Source: Grifola frondosa
Lineage: Eukaryota > Basidiomycota > Agaricomycetes > Polyporales > Grifolaceae
Length of the DNA: 64,000 bases
Direction: 5' to 3'
Assembly (NCBI GenBank): GCA_001683735.1
Contig: LUGG01000043.1
Span: 283,038 to 347,037, forward strand
This document shows positions 60,696 to 64,000 of the stretch, piece by piece. The first letter of the stretch is position 1. Each line of letters starts with the position of its first letter. The notes below the pieces were generated by a model, which searched no databases, was not told the DNA's origin, and worked only from the letters and a program-made list of their open reading frames with translations. Position numbers and translations under genes: made by a program.

Positions 60696-63600
60696 TAGGT
60701 TGAGGAAGTCAAGAAATGGTGAGAGGTGACACTTGTTGGAAGAGAAGTGTGACACGTGTTGAAAGGTTACGTTGTGAGTGAATGGTCAGAAGTGACGTTA
60801 AAGTCGACTTGGTCAGGTAAGCGAACAAACAGAAACAAGTATGTGCGTCAGCACAGACTTGTGACTGGAGAAGAGACACGTGGCTTGGCGTGTGGCTGGA
60901 GACTTGGAGCGAGGTTTGGTGATCGTCGAGTAACCGATAGTGTCGTACGAGTGAAGTGTTGACGTCGAAGGTGAGAGACTCGAGTAGATAAGTCAGCGTG
61001 ACAGAATAGGTTGAGGAAGTCAAGAAACGGTGAGAGGTGACACTTGTGTGAAGAGAAGTGTGACACGTGTTGAAAGGTTACGTTGTGAGTGAATGGTCAG
61101 AAGTGACGTTAAAGTCGACTTGGTCAGGTAACGACAAACAGAAACAAGTATGTGCGTCAGCACAGATTGTGACTGGAGAAGAGACACGTGGCTTGGCGTG
61201 TGGCTGGAGACTTGGAGCGAGGTTGGTGATCGTCGAGTAACCGATAGTGTCGTACGAGTGAAGTGTTGACGTCGTAAGGTGAGAGACTCGAGAGATAAGT
61301 CAGCGTGACAGAATAGGTTGAGGAAGTCAGAAACGGTGAGAGGTGACCTTGCTGGAAGAGAAGTGTGACACGTGTTGAAAGGTTACGTCGTGAGTGAATG
61401 GTCGGAAGTGACGTTAAAGTCGACTTGGTCAGGTAAGCGAGCAAACAGAAACAAGTCTGTGCGTCAGCACAGATTGTGACGGAGAAGAGACACGTGGCTT
61501 GGCATGTGGCTGGAGACTTGGAGCGAGGTTCGGTGATCGTCGAGTAACCGATAGTGTCGTACGAGTGAAGTGTTGACGTCGTAAGGTGAGAGACTCGAGC
61601 AGATAAGTCAGCGTGACAGAATAGGTTGAGGAAGTCGAGAAACGGTGAGAGGTGAGCTTGTCGGAAGAGAAGTGTGACACGTGTTGAAAGGTTACGTCGT
61701 GAGTGAATGGTCGAAGTGACGTTAAAGTCGACTTGGTCAGGTAAGCGAACAAACAGAAACAAGTCTGTGCGTCAGCACAGATTGTGACGGAGAAGAGACA
61801 CGTGGCTTGGCATGTGGCTGGAGACTTGGAGCGAGGTTCGGTGATCGTCGAGTAACCGATAGTGTCGTACGAGTGAAGTGTTGACGTCGAAGGTGAGAGA
61901 CTCGAGCAGATAAGTCAGCGTGACAGAATAGGTTGAGGAAGTCGAGAAACGGTGAGAGGTGACTTGTCGGAAGAGAAGTGTGACACGTGTTGAAAGGTTA
62001 CGTTGAGTGAATGGTCGGAAGTGACGTTAAAGTCGACTTGGTCAGGTAAGCGACAAACAGAAACAAGTCTGTGCGTCAGCACAGAGTTGTGACGGAGAAG
62101 AGACACGTGGCTTGGTGTGGCTGGAGACTTGGAGCGAGGTTCGGTGATCGTCGAGTAACCGATAGTGTCGTACGAGTGAAGTGTTGACGTCGTAAGGTGA
62201 GAGACTCGAGCAGATAAGTCAGCGTGACAGAATAGGTTGAGGAAGTCAGAAACGGTGAGAGGTGACGCTTGTCGGAAGAGAAGTGTGACACGTGTTGAAA
62301 GGTTACGTCGTGAGTGAATGGTCGGAAGTGACGTTAAAGTCGACTTGGTCAGGTAAGCGAGCAAACAGAAACAAGTCTGTGCGTCAGCACAGAGTTGTGA
62401 CGGAGAAGAGACACGTGGCTTGGCATGTGGCTGGAGACTTGGAGCGAGGTTCGGTGATCGTCGAGTAACCGATAGTGTCGTACGAGTGAAGTGTTGACGT
62501 CGTGAAGGTGAGAGACTCGAGCAGATAAGTCAGCGTGACAGAATAGGTTGAGGAAGTCGAGAAACGGTGAGAGGTGACCTTGTCGGAAGAGAAGTGTGAC
62601 ACGTGTTGAAAGGTTACGTCGTGAGTGAATGGTCGGAAGTGACGTTAAAGTCGACTTGGTCAGGTAAGCGAGCAAACAGAAACAAGTCTGTGCGTCAGCA
62701 CAGATTGTGACGGAGAAGAGACACGTGGCTTGGCATGTGGCTGGAGACTTGGAGCGAGGTTCGGTGATCGTCGAGTAACCGATAGTGTCGTACGAGTGAA
62801 GTGTTGACGTCGAAGGTGAGAGACTCGAGAGATAAGTCAGCGTGACAGAATAGGTTGAGGAAGTCGAGAAACGGTGAGAGGTGACGCTTGTCGGAAGAGA
62901 AGTGTGACACGTGTTGAAAGGTTACGTCGTGAGTGAATGGTCGAAGTGACGTTAAAGTCGACTTGGTCAGGTAAGCGACAAACAGAAACAAGTCTGTGCG
63001 TCAGCCAGAGTTGTGACGGAGAAGAGACACGTGGCTTGGCATGTGGCTGGAGACTTGGAGCGAGGTTCGGTGATCGTCGAGTAACCGATAGTGTCGTACG
63101 AGTGAAGTGTTGACGTCGTGAAGGTGAGAGACTCGAGCAGATAAGTCAGCGTGACAGAATAGGTTGAGGAAGTCGAAGAAACGGTGAGAGGTGACTTGTG
63201 GAAGAGAAGTGTGACACGTGTTGAAAGGTTACGTCGTGAGTGAATGGTCGGAAGTGACGTTAAAGTCGACTTGGTCAGGTAAGCGACAAACAGAAACAAG
63301 TCTGTGCGTCAGCACAGATTGTGACGGAGAAGAGACACGTGGCTTGGCATGTGGCTGGAGACTTGGAGCGAGGTTCGGTGATCGTCGAGTAACCGATAGT
63401 GTCGTACGAGTGAAGTGTTGACGTCGAAGGTGAGAGACTCGAGAGATAAGTCAGCGTGACAGAATAGGTTGAGGAAGTCGAGAAACGGTGAGAGGTGACT
63501 GTTGGAAGAGAAGTGTGACACGTGTTGAAAGGTTACGTCGTGAGTGAATGGTCGGAAGTGACGTTAAAGTCGACTTGGTCAGGTAAGCGACAAACAGAAA

Positions 63601-64000
63601 CAAGTTGTGCGTCAGCACAAGATTGTGACGGAGAAGAGACACGTGGCTTGGCATGTGGCTGGAGACTTGGAGCGAGGTTGGTGATCGTCGAGTAACCGAT
63701 AGTGTCGTACGAGTGAAGTGTTGACGTCGAAGGTGAGAGACTCGAGCAGATAAGTCAGCGTGACAGAATAGGTTGAGGAAGTCAAGAAACGGTGAGAGGT
63801 GACACTTGTGGAAGAGAAGTGTGACACGTGTTGAAAGGTTACGTTGTGAGTGAATGGTCAGAAGTGACGTTAAAGTCGACTTGGTCAGGTAAGCGAACAA
63901 ACAGAAACAAGTATGTGCGTCAGCACAGACTTGTGACTGGAGAAGAGACACGTGGCTTGGCGTGTGGCTGGAGACTTGGAGCGAGGTTTGGTGAATCGTC
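60696..64000 (+). repeat. Satellite array, ~308 bp unit, at least 10.7 tandem copies, running off the window
   Basis: The anchor CACGTGTTGAAAGG recurs at about 60753, 61064, 61369, 61678 and so on to about 63825, a spacing of 300-311 bp. Each unit holds two CACGTG palindromes (first unit 60753..60758 and 60877..60882), a GATAAG, and TCGTACGA. Units are near-identical, differing mostly by 1-2 base deletions. Units 1, 2 and 11 share variants (AGTATGTGCGTCAGC; GGCGTGTGG), while units 3-10 share AGTCTGTGCGTCAGC and mostly GGCATGTGG. Long minus-strand open frames in it are by-products of the repeat. Right end not reached. Confidence 0.95.

Noticed and set aside
60709..63951. Long minus-strand open frames in the satellite array (for example 62695..62991, 63451..63951)
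   Set aside because: They are the same reading of the repeat unit in each copy, cut at random by indels, with no known domain or splice structure; open frames are a by-product of the unit sequence.

Overview
The window comes from a filamentous basidiomycete, most likely an Agaricomycete of polypore type. Genes carry many 50-65 nt GT-AG introns. The gene set is fungal: Polo kinase, condensin subunit, NMD3, Mss4-type lipid kinase, and an RNAi-type helicase with CCCH, NFX1 and RZ zinc fingers. Several families typical of mushrooms also appear: a DUF6534 membrane protein, a Crinkler-kinase pair, a GH10 xylanase and a YqjM-like Old Yellow Enzyme. I found no prokaryotic operon, tRNA, rRNA or CRISPR array.

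Layout. 1-5.1 kb: a tandem duplication of a Crinkler-type kinase gene (the first copy enters from the left edge), each copy followed by a decayed minus-strand gene remnant. 5.1-10.9 kb: GC-rich, low-complexity DNA with one uncharacterised minus-strand gene at its left end. 11-19.3 kb: three uncharacterised proline/serine-rich genes, one with a decapeptide (NPLDAAV-type) repeat. 20.8-23.8 kb: Polo kinase. 24.6-32.7 kb: a large ZNFX1/Hrr1/SAD-3-type helicase on the minus strand. 33-36 kb: a hypothetical gene and the GH10 xylanase. 37.4-38 kb: a single-pass membrane protein. 38.9-41.9 kb: NMD3 converging on a short-chain dehydrogenase. 42.2-46.6 kb: a DUF6534 protein and an alpha/beta hydrolase. 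48.4-57.9 kb: Mss4, condensin subunit 1 and an Old Yellow Enzyme. 58-60.4 kb: a lineage-expanded protein with a nuclease-like signature, and a disrupted G-alpha-like gene. 60.7 kb to the right edge: a satellite array of about 308 bp units, at least 10.7 copies.

The genes do not form a pathway; most are unlinked housekeeping genes in fungal order, with accessory families (Crinkler-kinase, nuclease-like, G-alpha-like, satellite) at the two ends. One property cuts across the window. About sixteen breaks in otherwise well-conserved reading frames each look like a single missing base, often in a short homopolymer, including in genes expected to be essential (Polo kinase, NMD3, condensin, Mss4). 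The likeliest reading is residual consensus error from long-read sequencing, so apparent pseudogenes here should be treated with caution.
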